In this document: positions 54,518 through 62,388 of the stretch, piece after piece
Numbering within the stretch: position 1 is the first letter of the stretch
Layout of the letters: each line of letters opens with the position of its first letter
NCBI GenBank assembly: GCA_044360075.1
Contig: JBIKLA010000019.1
Coordinates: 1 to 64,000, forward strand
From: OMII01 sp947467385
Lineage (GTDB): Bacteria; Bdellovibrionota_C; UBA2361; OMII01
Direction: 5' to 3'
DNA: 64,000 bases
Notes under the pieces: generated by a model
Databases searched by the model: none
The model's input: only the letters and a program-made list of their open reading frames with translations
What the model was told of the DNA's origin: nothing
Position numbers and translations under genes: made by a program

Positions 54518-57124
54518 ATGAGCTTTGTTGAGAAGGAATCCACGAGCGCTGTTGGCCTTGAAGGCGTGGGTCTCGACCCTGTGAGTGGTGACTCTTCATC
54601 CGCACTCAAGGTGACGCGCGGCGGCGCTGTCGCGACGGTGAACGGCGGCAGAGCTTCGACCAAGCCAGTGCTGTACCGCGAGCCACGCACGCCCACGCCG
54701 GCAGAGATCCGAAACTACATCGCGTCCCGATCCGACGATCTCCAAAAGTTCGTTGCCCCGCTTGAAGAGGCGCTGCGCAAAGCGTCGAAGCTGCGCGCCC
54801 GTTCCTTTGCCTCGTCCAAAAGAGCGTCCGTAAAAGTGGCGGAGCTGGTGCTGGGCGTCGTGCGCCGCATCGCACACCGCGAGACCGGGGTATACTCGAT
54901 TGAGCCGAACATCGCGCTGCTTCTGAGCGCGCTCTACGCTGGAACGCTTGAGGGAGCAATCGTCTCGGGCCTCGTGCGCCGCGCGCAGGGCGTTCTTGAT
55001 GCCGACGCTGGAGAAGCCGCAGAGATTGCGGGCCACGGCTTCGGGGGAGTGTCGGGCGCGATCGGCGATTATGACGTCAATCGCGAGCTTGATGAGCTCT
55101 CGATGCTCCTCAAGTGGTACGTGAAACGCAAGATGAGCCTTACCGGCCTTGAGGTGCACCAGTCGCGCCGCATGGATGCGGTGACCGATCTCTTGCCGAC
55201 CGGCAGCGGAGAGGACGACGCGATCTTTGGCTTTGAGGTCATGCATGACCATCAGGTCTTTGCGACCAAGGGCTGCTACATCTCGTGTGGGGTTCGCCTC
55301 GTTGGTCACGACGGACAGCCGCTGTGGCTGCGCGTCTCTGCGCGCTGGAACGGGCAGCCCGTTGCTGTGCGCCCCGAGTGGTCGACTTGGACCGACCCAA
55401 GCGGACCTGGCGCCGAGGGCGCCTCGTTCTGCTCGCTCGTTCCGATTCGTCCGCAGGCGCAACGCCTCATCATCGACGACATTAGGGCGTTCGTGCCGTA
55501 CGCGGCTCTTGATCTTCCGCCGGGCCGCTGCGACATAGAGCTCCACATCGCAGTCATCGACGAAGATGGCAGGGAGCTCCTTGCGGCCGGCAAAGCCGAG
55601 AGCATCTGCATCCCGCAGCGCGAGCTGCTCGCCGTAAGCGTGCCGTCGCCCCATTCGATCGGGATGTGGCCTCATGACGTGGTATCCGGTGACCGCATCT
55701 CAGGTCTTGCCGTTCATTGCGGACACAAGCTGGCAGGCGGGTGGGAGCGCCATACTGTCTCGGTCAACTTTGATCTCGCGCTGTTTATGCACGCGGGCGA
55801 AAGCCTGCTGCTTGAGTGCCGATTCCTTGACAGCCGCGGCAGCGGGGTGGAGCTCTCGTCGCTCGGCATTCCGTATGAGGCCGGCGAGCTTGACGGGCCG
55901 GTTGAGTCGGTCTCGTCGTATCGCTACCGCAGGATGCTTCAGCCCAAAGGCGCGTGGGCGTCGTACCGCGGATTGTGCATCGATATTCCGGTCGAGTTCC
56001 TCCTCCTTGAGGCGGGTACGCACAACCTCACCTGCGAGGTTCTTGTTGTGTCGCAGGACGATCGCGTCCTGTGTGGCGACATCGGGCTCGTGAGCGTTCA
56101 CGTGCCAGGTGCCACTCCGCGCGAAGGCGATGAGGGTGGCGCGGATCGCGTCGCCGAGGAAAGTTTCATCGACGTTGGAAGCATTGAGGTCGAGCCGAAC
56201 GCTACCTTTGACGGTGCGGAGGGCGTACGAATAGAGGCTATTTTCTGGCCGAGAAACGCTGGCCGCCAGATCGCAGAGCTTGCATCCGGGCGTGCCGGGG
56301 AGCTCTTCCGGCCGTACCGCGTTGAAGTCTCGATTGAGAGAGAGGATGGGCATCTTCTTTTGCAGGCCTTTTCCGATCAGCTCGGTATGGGCTTTAAGCC
56401 CGTTACGCGCGGCGTGTGCGTCGAGGGCCGCAGCGCCCTCGGCTCGCATTCTGTGGTTACTAACTTCCGACGCGAAGAGATCCTCGGATGGTCGTTTGGT
56501 GCCGAGGGGCACCGCGGAATATCAAAAGCGCGCCTATTTGCCCGGGTGAGAGCGCTCTCGATGGGCGGCGAAGAGCTGTTGAGCACGAGCCGCGAGTTCT
56601 TCATGAAGCTCTCGCCGGACATGCAGCCCCAGGTTGTTGAGGGCGCTGTGGCCCTGCCGCGCATCGTTGACGTTGTGGCGACCATTACGCCACGCAGCTC
56701 CCGCATCTCGGGTCGCATGGTGGTCAACGTACCGCGGGGGCGCGAATCAGACCCTGGAACCTTCGTTGCGTGTGTGCTGCAGTCGCAGGGCAAGCGCGTC
56801 GGCGAGGCTTTCCGCAAGCCGCTCGTTAGCCCGAGGCGTTCGACGTGGTCTCGGCAGCAGAGCGGGCTGTGCCAAGTTGACTATGAGTTTGAGCTTGATG
56901 CCGGCGCATCCGGCGCAGAGGGAACGACGATTATAGCCTCGATCGTAGGTCCGTCGCATGAGGTTCTTCACTCAGTTCGGCAGGAGGCTCGAAGCGCGAG
57001 TCTGCTGCTCGAACCGCACGGTGGAGAGGGCAGAGATGCGGGAGACGATGATCTCAATGGCGACACGCCTGGGCATGAGGCCCAAGCCGAGCGCCGCGGG
57101 ATCTTCTCGTGGTTTAAGAGCTAA
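54518..57124 (+). CDS. Unrecognised 868-residue beta-rich protein
   Basis: I do not recognise this family. There is no signal peptide or transmembrane helix, so it looks cytoplasmic. Residues 1-60 are low-complexity; 60-210 are helical and charged (LDELSMLLKWYVKRKMS near 190). From about 230 there are three or four beta-sandwich-like units, each with alternating hydrophobic strands: LWLRVSARWNGQPV then DDIRAFVPYAALDLPPG near 320, LCIDIPVEFLLLEAG near 490, and later units near 560-690 and 700-815. The C-terminus is acidic, ending RRGIFSWFKS. Several segments repeat the idea of a strand followed by a Pro/Gly turn, suggesting internal duplication. It stands alone between pdhC and xseA. Confidence 0.75.
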   Translation: MSFVEKESTSAVGLEGVGLDPVSGDSSSALKVTRGGAVATVNGGRASTKPVLYREPRTPTPAEIRNYIASRSDDLQKFVAPLEEALRKASKLRARSFASSKRASVKVAELVLGVVRRIAHRETGVYSIEPNIALLLSALYAGTLEGAIVSGLVRRAQGVLDADAGEAAEIAGHGFGGVSGAIGDYDVNRELDELSMLLKWYVKRKMSLTGLEVHQSRRMDAVTDLLPTGSGEDDAIFGFEVMHDHQVFATKGCYISCGVRLVGHDGQPLWLRVSARWNGQPVAVRPEWSTWTDPSGPGAEGASFCSLVPIRPQAQRLIIDDIRAFVPYAALDLPPGRCDIELHIAVIDEDGRELLAAGKAESICIPQRELLAVSVPSPHSIGMWPHDVVSGDRISGLAVHCGHKLAGGWERHTVSVNFDLALFMHAGESLLLECRFLDSRGSGVELSSLGIPYEAGELDGPVESVSSYRYRRMLQPKGAWASYRGLCIDIPVEFLLLEAGTHNLTCEVLVVSQDDRVLCGDIGLVSVHVPGATPREGDEGGADRVAEESFIDVGSIEVEPNATFDGAEGVRIEAIFWPRNAGRQIAELASGRAGELFRPYRVEVSIEREDGHLLLQAFSDQLGMGFKPVTRGVCVEGRSALGSHSVVTNFRREEILGWSFGAEGHRGISKARLFARVRALSMGGEELLSTSREFFMKLSPDMQPQVVEGAVALPRIVDVVATITPRSSRISGRMVVNVPRGRESDPGTFVACVLQSQGKRVGEAFRKPLVSPRRSTWSRQQSGLCQVDYEFELDAGASGAEGTTIIASIVGPSHEVLHSVRQEARSASLLLEPHGGEGRDAGDDDLNGDTPGHEAQAERRGIFSWFKS

Positions 57125-57375
57125 CGTTCACGATCGGACGAAGTGCATACCCAAATCCAACGGATTGGGTGGGAATCACAGAGGACATAGAGGCTGTGGT
57201 TTCAAAAGCCATTCAGCTGCGATACGGCAACTACGACAAGGCGAAGCAAGGAATCAGTTAAGCGGCCAGGCTGCCCCGTCTGTGCACGTCTGTACACCTC
57301 TGAGTCCTGTGTGGTTCCATCCCCACATCCTCGTACCGGAGGAGAGACAGAACGGCGCGCTGAGCGCTGCCCTAT

Positions 57376-58236
57376 CTAACTGAGCCCAGAGCCGTTTTTC
57401 TGCTGCGCTTCGACTGATGTTTGCGGCGCGGCCGGAACAGTCTCAGGATAGAGAGCCTCAACGTACGATGCAAGCAGCCGCTGGTCGCACCGCACGCACG
57501 AGCCAAAATCAACGAGCACGATCGGGACCGTGAGCTTGCACCGCCTGCAGTGCCCCAGAAAGAGCCGCTTGTCGGGCTTGAGCATCGCGAGGAAGGCAGC
57601 ACCCACGAGAAAAAACGGCAGCCGGGCAATAACGGCATCGGGCGGCCCAGCCACGAACGCCCCACACAGGCTAATCGCGCGCGCGGCGAGCATCGGGAGC
57701 AAGAGCAGAATAGTGAGCTGTGCCTCCCAGCGCTCGATCTGGAGCCATGGCTTGTCTGCGATAAGATCCCGCTCGTGCGCCTGTTGCTTGATGGACTTTC
57801 GGAAGCTCACCGTAATTGCCAGCGCGACGATAACGAGCGCGGCTCCAAGGAAGATTCCGCTAATGTTCGCGACCCCCACCACCTTAGGAAGCATCGTCAG
57901 GACGATAGCCGCTAGGACCATAAAGGACTGCAGGCGCGAAGGCTGCTCTGAGCTCTTGCGATTGAAGGTCCGGAGGCTCGAGACCATTTTTTGGAACCGG
58001 TCCTGGGCTAGGCACGGGAGGAGCAGGAGCGCTAGGCAGCATGCCACCGTGAGGGCCATTTCGTATGGTACCTGGGGCTGGGTGACGAACGGAATGAGTG
58101 GGTCAACAAGGATCGAGACGAAGAGCAGGGGCCATATCCGGCTCAATCGGCCGTACGGGCCCAGGCGGCGGGGCTTGCGAGAACCGGTTGTCTTAATTTT
58201 TTTTCGTAGTAACGTCGGCACCGTGGACTCAAGCAT
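57376..58236 (-). CDS. Membrane protein with C-terminal zinc ribbon
   Basis: About 286 residues with a basic N-terminus (RKKIKTTGSRKPRR), about six transmembrane helices between residues 33 and 215, and a cytoplasmic tail with a zinc-ribbon pair, CRRC near 231 and CVRC near 249. I do not recognise the family. ATG 58236 overlaps the probable xseA start by 14 bases head to head; GTG 58221 would remove the overlap. Its last 250 flanking bases up to the 868-residue gene hold no supported gene. Confidence 0.65.
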   Translation of the reverse strand: MLESTVPTLLRKKIKTTGSRKPRRLGPYGRLSRIWPLLFVSILVDPLIPFVTQPQVPYEMALTVACCLALLLLPCLAQDRFQKMVSSLRTFNRKSSEQPSRLQSFMVLAAIVLTMLPKVVGVANISGIFLGAALVIVALAITVSFRKSIKQQAHERDLIADKPWLQIERWEAQLTILLLLPMLAARAISLCGAFVAGPPDAVIARLPFFLVGAAFLAMLKPDKRLFLGHCRRCKLTVPIVLVDFGSCVRCDQRLLASYVEALYPETVPAAPQTSVEAQQKNGSGLS

Positions 58237-59614
58237 CAAAAAGCGCGCTAGCGGCGACCCCTCATCGGGGGATGGGCCGGACTACCTCTCGGTTACCCAA
58301 GTTGCCCGCCTCTTTAACGATATACTTGAGACGAGCTTCCCGCAGCTTCTTTTTAAGGGTGAGATATCGCAGCTCACAGTGGCCCAGAGCGGGCACCTCT
58401 ACTTTACGGTCAAGGACGAAGGGGCACAGGTGTCGTGCGTCATGTGGGCGGGGACGGCACGCACCCTGCGCTTCAAGCCCGCTGCGGGCATGGCGGTCAG
58501 GTGCCACGGCCGCCCGAACGTGTATCCCCAGACTGGGCGGCTGCAGGTCGTCGTGAGCCGCATGACCGAGGACGGCGAGGGGGATCTGCAGAGAAAGTTT
58601 CTTGAGCTAAAAGCGCGCCTTGAACGCGACGGATTCTTTGCTCCGGAGCGCAAGCGACCGCTACCCTTCATGCCGCGCGCAGTGGGGATCGTCACCTCCA
58701 AAACCGGCGCCGTTATCCACGACATGATGGTGAAGATTCGCGAGCGGTTCCCCTCGATGGTCGTGTACCTCTCTGAAACTCGCGTTCAGGGCGAGGGCGC
58801 AGCAGCCGAGATATCCGAGGCGTTGCGCAAGCTTGACGCTTCGGACTTGGTCGACGTCATCATTGTTGCGCGCGGTGGTGGCTCGCTTGAGGACCTTTGG
58901 GCGTTCAACGAGGAAGAGGTCGTGAAGGCCGTTTTCGCCTGCCGCACTCCCGTCATTTCTGGTGTGGGCCACGAGGTCGACACAACCCTGTGTGACTTTG
59001 CAGCCGACGTTCGCGCGCCGACGCCCACGGCAGCAGCCGAGATGGCGGTGCCCAAAGTAAGCGATCTCTTGGTTAGGGTGGCCGAGCTTGAGCGCCGGCT
59101 GCGCGACTCCGACCGATGGCTTCAGCCGCGCGCGCAGCGGGTTGATGAGCTGGCTGGACGGCTTAGTGCGCGCGTTGGCGGTGTGTTGGCTGAGGCTAGG
59201 CTGCACGTGAAATCAGCCGAATCCTCGCTGGTCCGCATTCGGCCCGATCGAGTCATTGAGATGGTCTCGGCAAAGGTCCAGGGATTGCGAGACAGGCTGC
59301 TTCAGGCGGGACGGTCATCCGCGCAGCTTAATGCTCGCGGCGTGGATACGCTTGCTACTCGGCTCTCGTCGGCAAGCCGCCGCCGCGTTGAAACGCTTGC
59401 AGCAACGATCGGGCACCTAGGGCTTCGCCTTGAGTCGCTCAGCCCGCAACGGGTGCTTGAGCGCGGGTACAGCATCGTCTCGACTGAGGGTCGCCATGTG
59501 CGCTCAATCGGTGATGTGGCCGTTGGTGCACCCCTTGAGGTAGCGGTTGCGGACGGCGTCATTTCAGGGAAGGTTCAGGAGATTTCAAAGGAGTCGAAAT
59601 GGCAAAAACAGTAG
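58223..59614 (+). CDS. xseA: Exodeoxyribonuclease VII large subunit
   Basis: The catalytic subunit of exonuclease VII, 463 residues. An N-terminal OB-fold (residues 18-115; QLLFKGEISQLTVAQSGHLYF) is followed by the nuclease region with the metal-site signature RGGGSLEDLWAFNEE near 215 and GVGHEVDTTLCDFAADVRAPTP near 248. A long coiled coil and a C-terminal RVLERGYSIV region complete it. GTG 58223 gives the family length; longer in-frame extension upstream is antisense to the membrane-protein gene. It overlaps xseB by 16 bases. Confidence 0.95.
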   Translation: MDSSIKKRASGDPSSGDGPDYLSVTQVARLFNDILETSFPQLLFKGEISQLTVAQSGHLYFTVKDEGAQVSCVMWAGTARTLRFKPAAGMAVRCHGRPNVYPQTGRLQVVVSRMTEDGEGDLQRKFLELKARLERDGFFAPERKRPLPFMPRAVGIVTSKTGAVIHDMMVKIRERFPSMVVYLSETRVQGEGAAAEISEALRKLDASDLVDVIIVARGGGSLEDLWAFNEEEVVKAVFACRTPVISGVGHEVDTTLCDFAADVRAPTPTAAAEMAVPKVSDLLVRVAELERRLRDSDRWLQPRAQRVDELAGRLSARVGGVLAEARLHVKSAESSLVRIRPDRVIEMVSAKVQGLRDRLLQAGRSSAQLNARGVDTLATRLSSASRRRVETLAATIGHLGLRLESLSPQRVLERGYSIVSTEGRHVRSIGDVAVGAPLEVAVADGVISGKVQEISKESKWQKQ

Positions 59615-59862
59615 GAACATCGAGAGAAGTGTCGCTTGAGTCAGTTCTTGCGGGCGAGGTGACGGATGAGCAGCTCAAGGGGCTCTCGTTTGAGCAGTCA
59701 CTTAAGCTCTTGGAGCAGGTGGTAGCGGCGGTCGAGAACGGCAGCCTGCCTCTCGACGGCGCCATCGGCGCGTACGAGAAGGGAAGCGTGCTCGTGCAGC
59801 ACCTGCGCAAGCTGCTCTCGGGTGCCGAGGAGAAGCTTCGTATGCTGAGCGAGGCAGGGTAG
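59599..59862 (+). CDS. xseB: Exodeoxyribonuclease VII small subunit
   Basis: An 87-residue helical partner of XseA. LSFEQSLKLLEQVVAAVENG, LPLDGAIGAYEKGSVL and the C-terminal GAEEKLRML match the family. AAAGGAG lies before ATG 59599. A 25-residue N-terminal extension precedes the usual core. It starts within the end of xseA, so the two are coupled. Confidence 0.95.
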   Translation: MAKTVGTSREVSLESVLAGEVTDEQLKGLSFEQSLKLLEQVVAAVENGSLPLDGAIGAYEKGSVLVQHLRKLLSGAEEKLRMLSEAG

Positions 59863-59965
59863 GGGCGGGTGCGCAGTTGTGCCGAGCGGCTTTGCAGGAG
59901 CGGACAGCCAACCAGGCGTGTTTCCGAACTACGGAAGAGGTTCGACATGAGGCTCTAGAAACACG

Positions 59966-60190
59966 ATGTAGCGGATCTGCCGAAGCGTCGCCATCGCCAC
60001 AGAGGCTGTCGCAACCTCAGCACTCAAGTAATCGGACGGCGGCACCCGCCACATCCCCACGATTGTGACAGCTGTTGGCTGTATCCTCTCGTTCAATTCC
60101 CTATCGCTTGCGCTGAGCACCTTGCTGCTTTGGGTCGCATACGACATTTACTCCGGTGTCGGCATCGCCGCGCTTTCGACGATAGGTCGG
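59966..60190 (+). pseudogene. SMR (EmrE-like) transporter pseudogene
   Basis: Read in one frame from ATG 59966, the translation has a stop at codon 2 (TAG) and codon 22 (TAA, 60029-60031), but otherwise follows the small multidrug resistance family. It has IATEAVATSALK with the essential Glu at position 13 (codon 60002), SDGGTRHIPTIVTAVG, a second and third helix, and YSGVGIAALSTIG before homology ends at about 60187. TAA is one base from the TCA expected in ALKSSDG. The fourth helix is missing, replaced by an IS3-type orfA remnant on the other strand. No intact product is possible. Confidence 0.8.
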
Positions 60191-60339
60191 ACAACTCCAG
60201 CTCCCCATAGCGCTTGCGCCAGTTCGTAGATCGTAGCATCGCGCACCCCGTAAGTCCGACATGCCTCCGTTAGCTTGCCCGTCGCAAACACCTATTTCAG
60301 GACCTTTACGATATGCTCTTCACTGTCTCTCGTCTTCGT
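60180..60339 (-). pseudogene. IS3-family transposase OrfA remnant
   Basis: On the minus strand from about 60339, the frame reads KTRDSEEHIVKVLK, a stop, then TGKLTEACRTYGVRDATIY; after a one-base frameshift it continues NWRKRYGELELSDLS. This is the N-terminal helix-turn-helix of IS3-family OrfA. No orfB, inverted repeats or target duplication remain. Its far end abuts the SMR pseudogene at about 60185, as if it had inserted there. Confidence 0.75.
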
Positions 60340-60404
60340 TCGCGCTCCTGGTAAGAGGAAACTCTAGAACATTGTGGTGGTATTCGGGGGGAGCAGATCA
60401 GACC

Positions 60405-60420
60405 TGCCTGCATGCAGGCA
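60405..60420. repeat. 16-bp perfect palindrome
   Basis: TGCCTGCATGCAGGCA at 60405-60420 is its own reverse complement. It lies between the IS3 remnant and the secreted-protein gene and could be an operator, an element end, or chance. Confidence 0.5.
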
Positions 60421-60586
60421 TAGTAACACCCTACGAGAAACGCTTGGACCCATCCAATTTCACGGCATTGTCGGCAGATCTGACGCTGCCGCAATCCTGG
60501 CCTCATCCACTACATTAAATCATTTGATAATAGCGAGCCCTTCAACTAACCTTATCGGCAAGGCGTTAACTTCTGTACATTTTATT

Positions 60587-61789
60587 ATGATAGCCGTTAT
60601 CAGATTTTTCTTTTCACTTACTCTCCTATCGTTATCGCTAAGTATCGATCTGTCCTTTGCCCAAGAGGTTGGCGGCCCAGAAGATGTGGTTGCACCGATA
60701 CAATGTGGACCATGCGGATGTGAGGATCCCACTAATACATGCTTGGATTGTAATGGAGTGCCGAACGGAACGGCACTTATGGGAGTCTGCGGATGTGACG
60801 ATGAAACCTCCTGCCTTGACTGCATGGGTGTACCACACGGCCTCGCAAGAATGAGCGACTGTCAGTGTAATGGTGTAGCTGGAACCTGCACGCCGACCCC
60901 TACTGCAACGCCAAGTTCAGTCGCTACCCGCACACCTACACCTACCCACACAGCTACCCGCACACCTACGCCTACCCGCACACCTACACCTACCCACACA
61001 GCTACCCGCACACCTACGCCTACCCGCACAGCTACACCTACCCGCACACCTACATCTACGCCGCAGCCGTTAAGCGCAAGCCTGACAGTTACCGGTTCAT
61101 ATACACAGAGCGTCTCATCTACTGTCCCCTCGACGGTAGCATCGGCAATCACCTCTAACGGGCGATCTCTGGATATTACCTACAAATCAAAAACAACGAC
61201 GGCGCTAAAGACAGAGTCCGTAAATACCTGCTCAGTCAGAGACGTAAAAGTATCTTGGAGTTCAACAGGCGCTGTTAGCTGCACAATTCTTACGAGTCCT
61301 ACTGTCGCTGGCCTACATAAAAAAACCGGAACCTCTGGCTCAGTCTCCCTGTCAGCCTTCAAGAATTCTACTCAGGTTGCATTGCACTGCAGTAAAGGCG
61401 CCAAAGCGATTTCTTCGAGTATAATTGTCCAGATCAACAAACCACAGAGCTTTAACACCAATGACCGCGAGGTAATGAGCGCAGCATTCGGAACAGCAGG
61501 ATCTGGAACAAAAGTAATCGAAGGCGTAGGCATCCCGGCCAGGAACAACGAGGAGATCCATGCGCACCTTATGCGGGCGTGCACAAACCTCGGATACGAA
61601 CACTTCACGGAATTCGGCATCTACCAGCGCGGGTTTGACTCGCCGGGCAATAACACCAACTGCTGGATCTCACAGACAGTACCGGACGGGGCTAGCCGGA
61701 TTCCGGGTACAGACCTCGTGTGCAAGAACGCCAGAGATAACGGGAATCCGCCGTACATCGGCAACTTCACCTGCGCGTGCTTCCCATAA
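60587..61789 (+). CDS. Secreted Cys-rich protein with Thr-Pro repeats
   Basis: A 400-residue exported protein. ATG 60587 begins a good signal peptide (IAVIRFFFSLTLLSLSLS, cleavage likely after SFA near residue 24). Residues 40-100 are Cys-rich with two copies of a C-LDC-GVP-G pattern (CLDCNGVPNGTA, CLDCMGVPHGLA), like the DCxGxxxG repeats of surface proteins in other bacteria. Residues 112-158 are (T/R)-P-T repeats likely to be an extended linker. The rest is a Ser/Thr-rich beta domain with six or more Cys, ending FTCACFP. The gene is A+T-richer than its neighbours. An in-frame extension to 60374 looks non-coding. Function unknown. Confidence 0.75.
   Translation: MIAVIRFFFSLTLLSLSLSIDLSFAQEVGGPEDVVAPIQCGPCGCEDPTNTCLDCNGVPNGTALMGVCGCDDETSCLDCMGVPHGLARMSDCQCNGVAGTCTPTPTATPSSVATRTPTPTHTATRTPTPTRTPTPTHTATRTPTPTRTATPTRTPTSTPQPLSASLTVTGSYTQSVSSTVPSTVASAITSNGRSLDITYKSKTTTALKTESVNTCSVRDVKVSWSSTGAVSCTILTSPTVAGLHKKTGTSGSVSLSAFKNSTQVALHCSKGAKAISSSIIVQINKPQSFNTNDREVMSAAFGTAGSGTKVIEGVGIPARNNEEIHAHLMRACTNLGYEHFTEFGIYQRGFDSPGNNTNCWISQTVPDGASRIPGTDLVCKNARDNGNPPYIGNFTCACFP
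60923..61061. repeat. In-frame tandem repeat coding for Thr-Pro linker
   Basis: Three imperfect blocks starting GCTACCCGCACACC lie at 60923-60952 (30 bp), 60953-61000 (48 bp) and 61001-61030 (30 bp), followed by a diverged block to 61061. The underlying unit is about 6-12 bp (CCTACC, CGCACA). All blocks keep the frame of the secreted protein, so repeat number could vary without breaking it. Confidence 0.85.
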
Positions 61790-61839
61790 ACAGACCGAGG
61801 TGCAGATTGGCTGCCGTGCAGGCCGATCGCTTTGGGGGG

Positions 61840-61998
61840 GCATACGCGATCTGGTCTGGCGTTGGTATCGCTGCGGTGTCAACGATAGGCTGGTACGCCT
61901 ACAACCAGCGCCTGGATGGCGCGGCAGTGACTAGCCTGGGGCTGATTGTGGCCGGTGTTGTTGTGCTTAACCTCTTTTCGGGTGCTGGTGTTCACTAG
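61840..61998 (+). pseudogene. C-terminal fragment of an SMR transporter
   Basis: GCA at 61840 begins AYAIWSGVGIAAVSTIG followed by WYAYNQRLDGAAVTSLG and a fourth helix ending in a TAG at 61996-61998. This is the last half (about 52 residues) of an EmrE/QacE-type protein; helices 1 and 2 are absent. The shared stretch differs from the first SMR pseudogene at many silent positions, so it is a second, diverged SMR gene rather than a recent copy. An upstream ATG at 61777 would add unrelated residues overlapping the secreted-protein gene. Confidence 0.8.
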
Positions 61999-62388
61999 CT
62001 GAGGAGCATCGAGGGTGTGCCGTGTTGTTTTAGGGGTCGCCAGGCATCCATTGACTGCCCGAATTTTTGTGCTGGCTCGATTGCCTGTCATGCAGAGGCT
62101 TCACGCAGGGTCTCTGGCCGGGGTGCCCTAGGAATCGCACAACAACCGAAGGAGCATTAACGACTAGGAAAACAAGGCATGCTTCTGTATTCTGTCGCTT
62201 CCCGTCAAAAGCTCAAAGAGTAGGGGCCCCATCAGGACTCCTCGCTGCTTTGTTCCGCCGCTTTCCCCCTGAAATGTCTTCATTTTCGCTGTTGTTATAC
62301 TCTTGTTTTCCCTCCCTTACCGTTTTGTGATGAGGGCCCTCGATAACCTTCTCGTTATTCGCGCACAGCGAACAAACGGAGAGGCTGT
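61999..62388. other. Gene-free region before the final gene
   Basis: 390 bases between the SMR fragment and the last gene. An 87-codon frame at 62067-62330 has no start signal or motif and is not accepted. TATACT at 62296-62301 resembles a -10 box but lacks a recognisable -35. The 62270-62330 stretch is pyrimidine-rich. Confidence 0.45.

Noticed and set aside
57169..57261. 30-codon frame (GTG) after the 868-residue gene
   Set aside because: The peptide looks protein-like (AIQLRYGNYDKAKQ) but is too short, lacks a ribosome-binding site, and cannot be tied to a family; possibly a remnant.
62067..62330. 87-codon open frame upstream of the last gene
   Set aside because: No ribosome-binding site or motif, and unusual Cys/Arg/Ser composition; likely chance.
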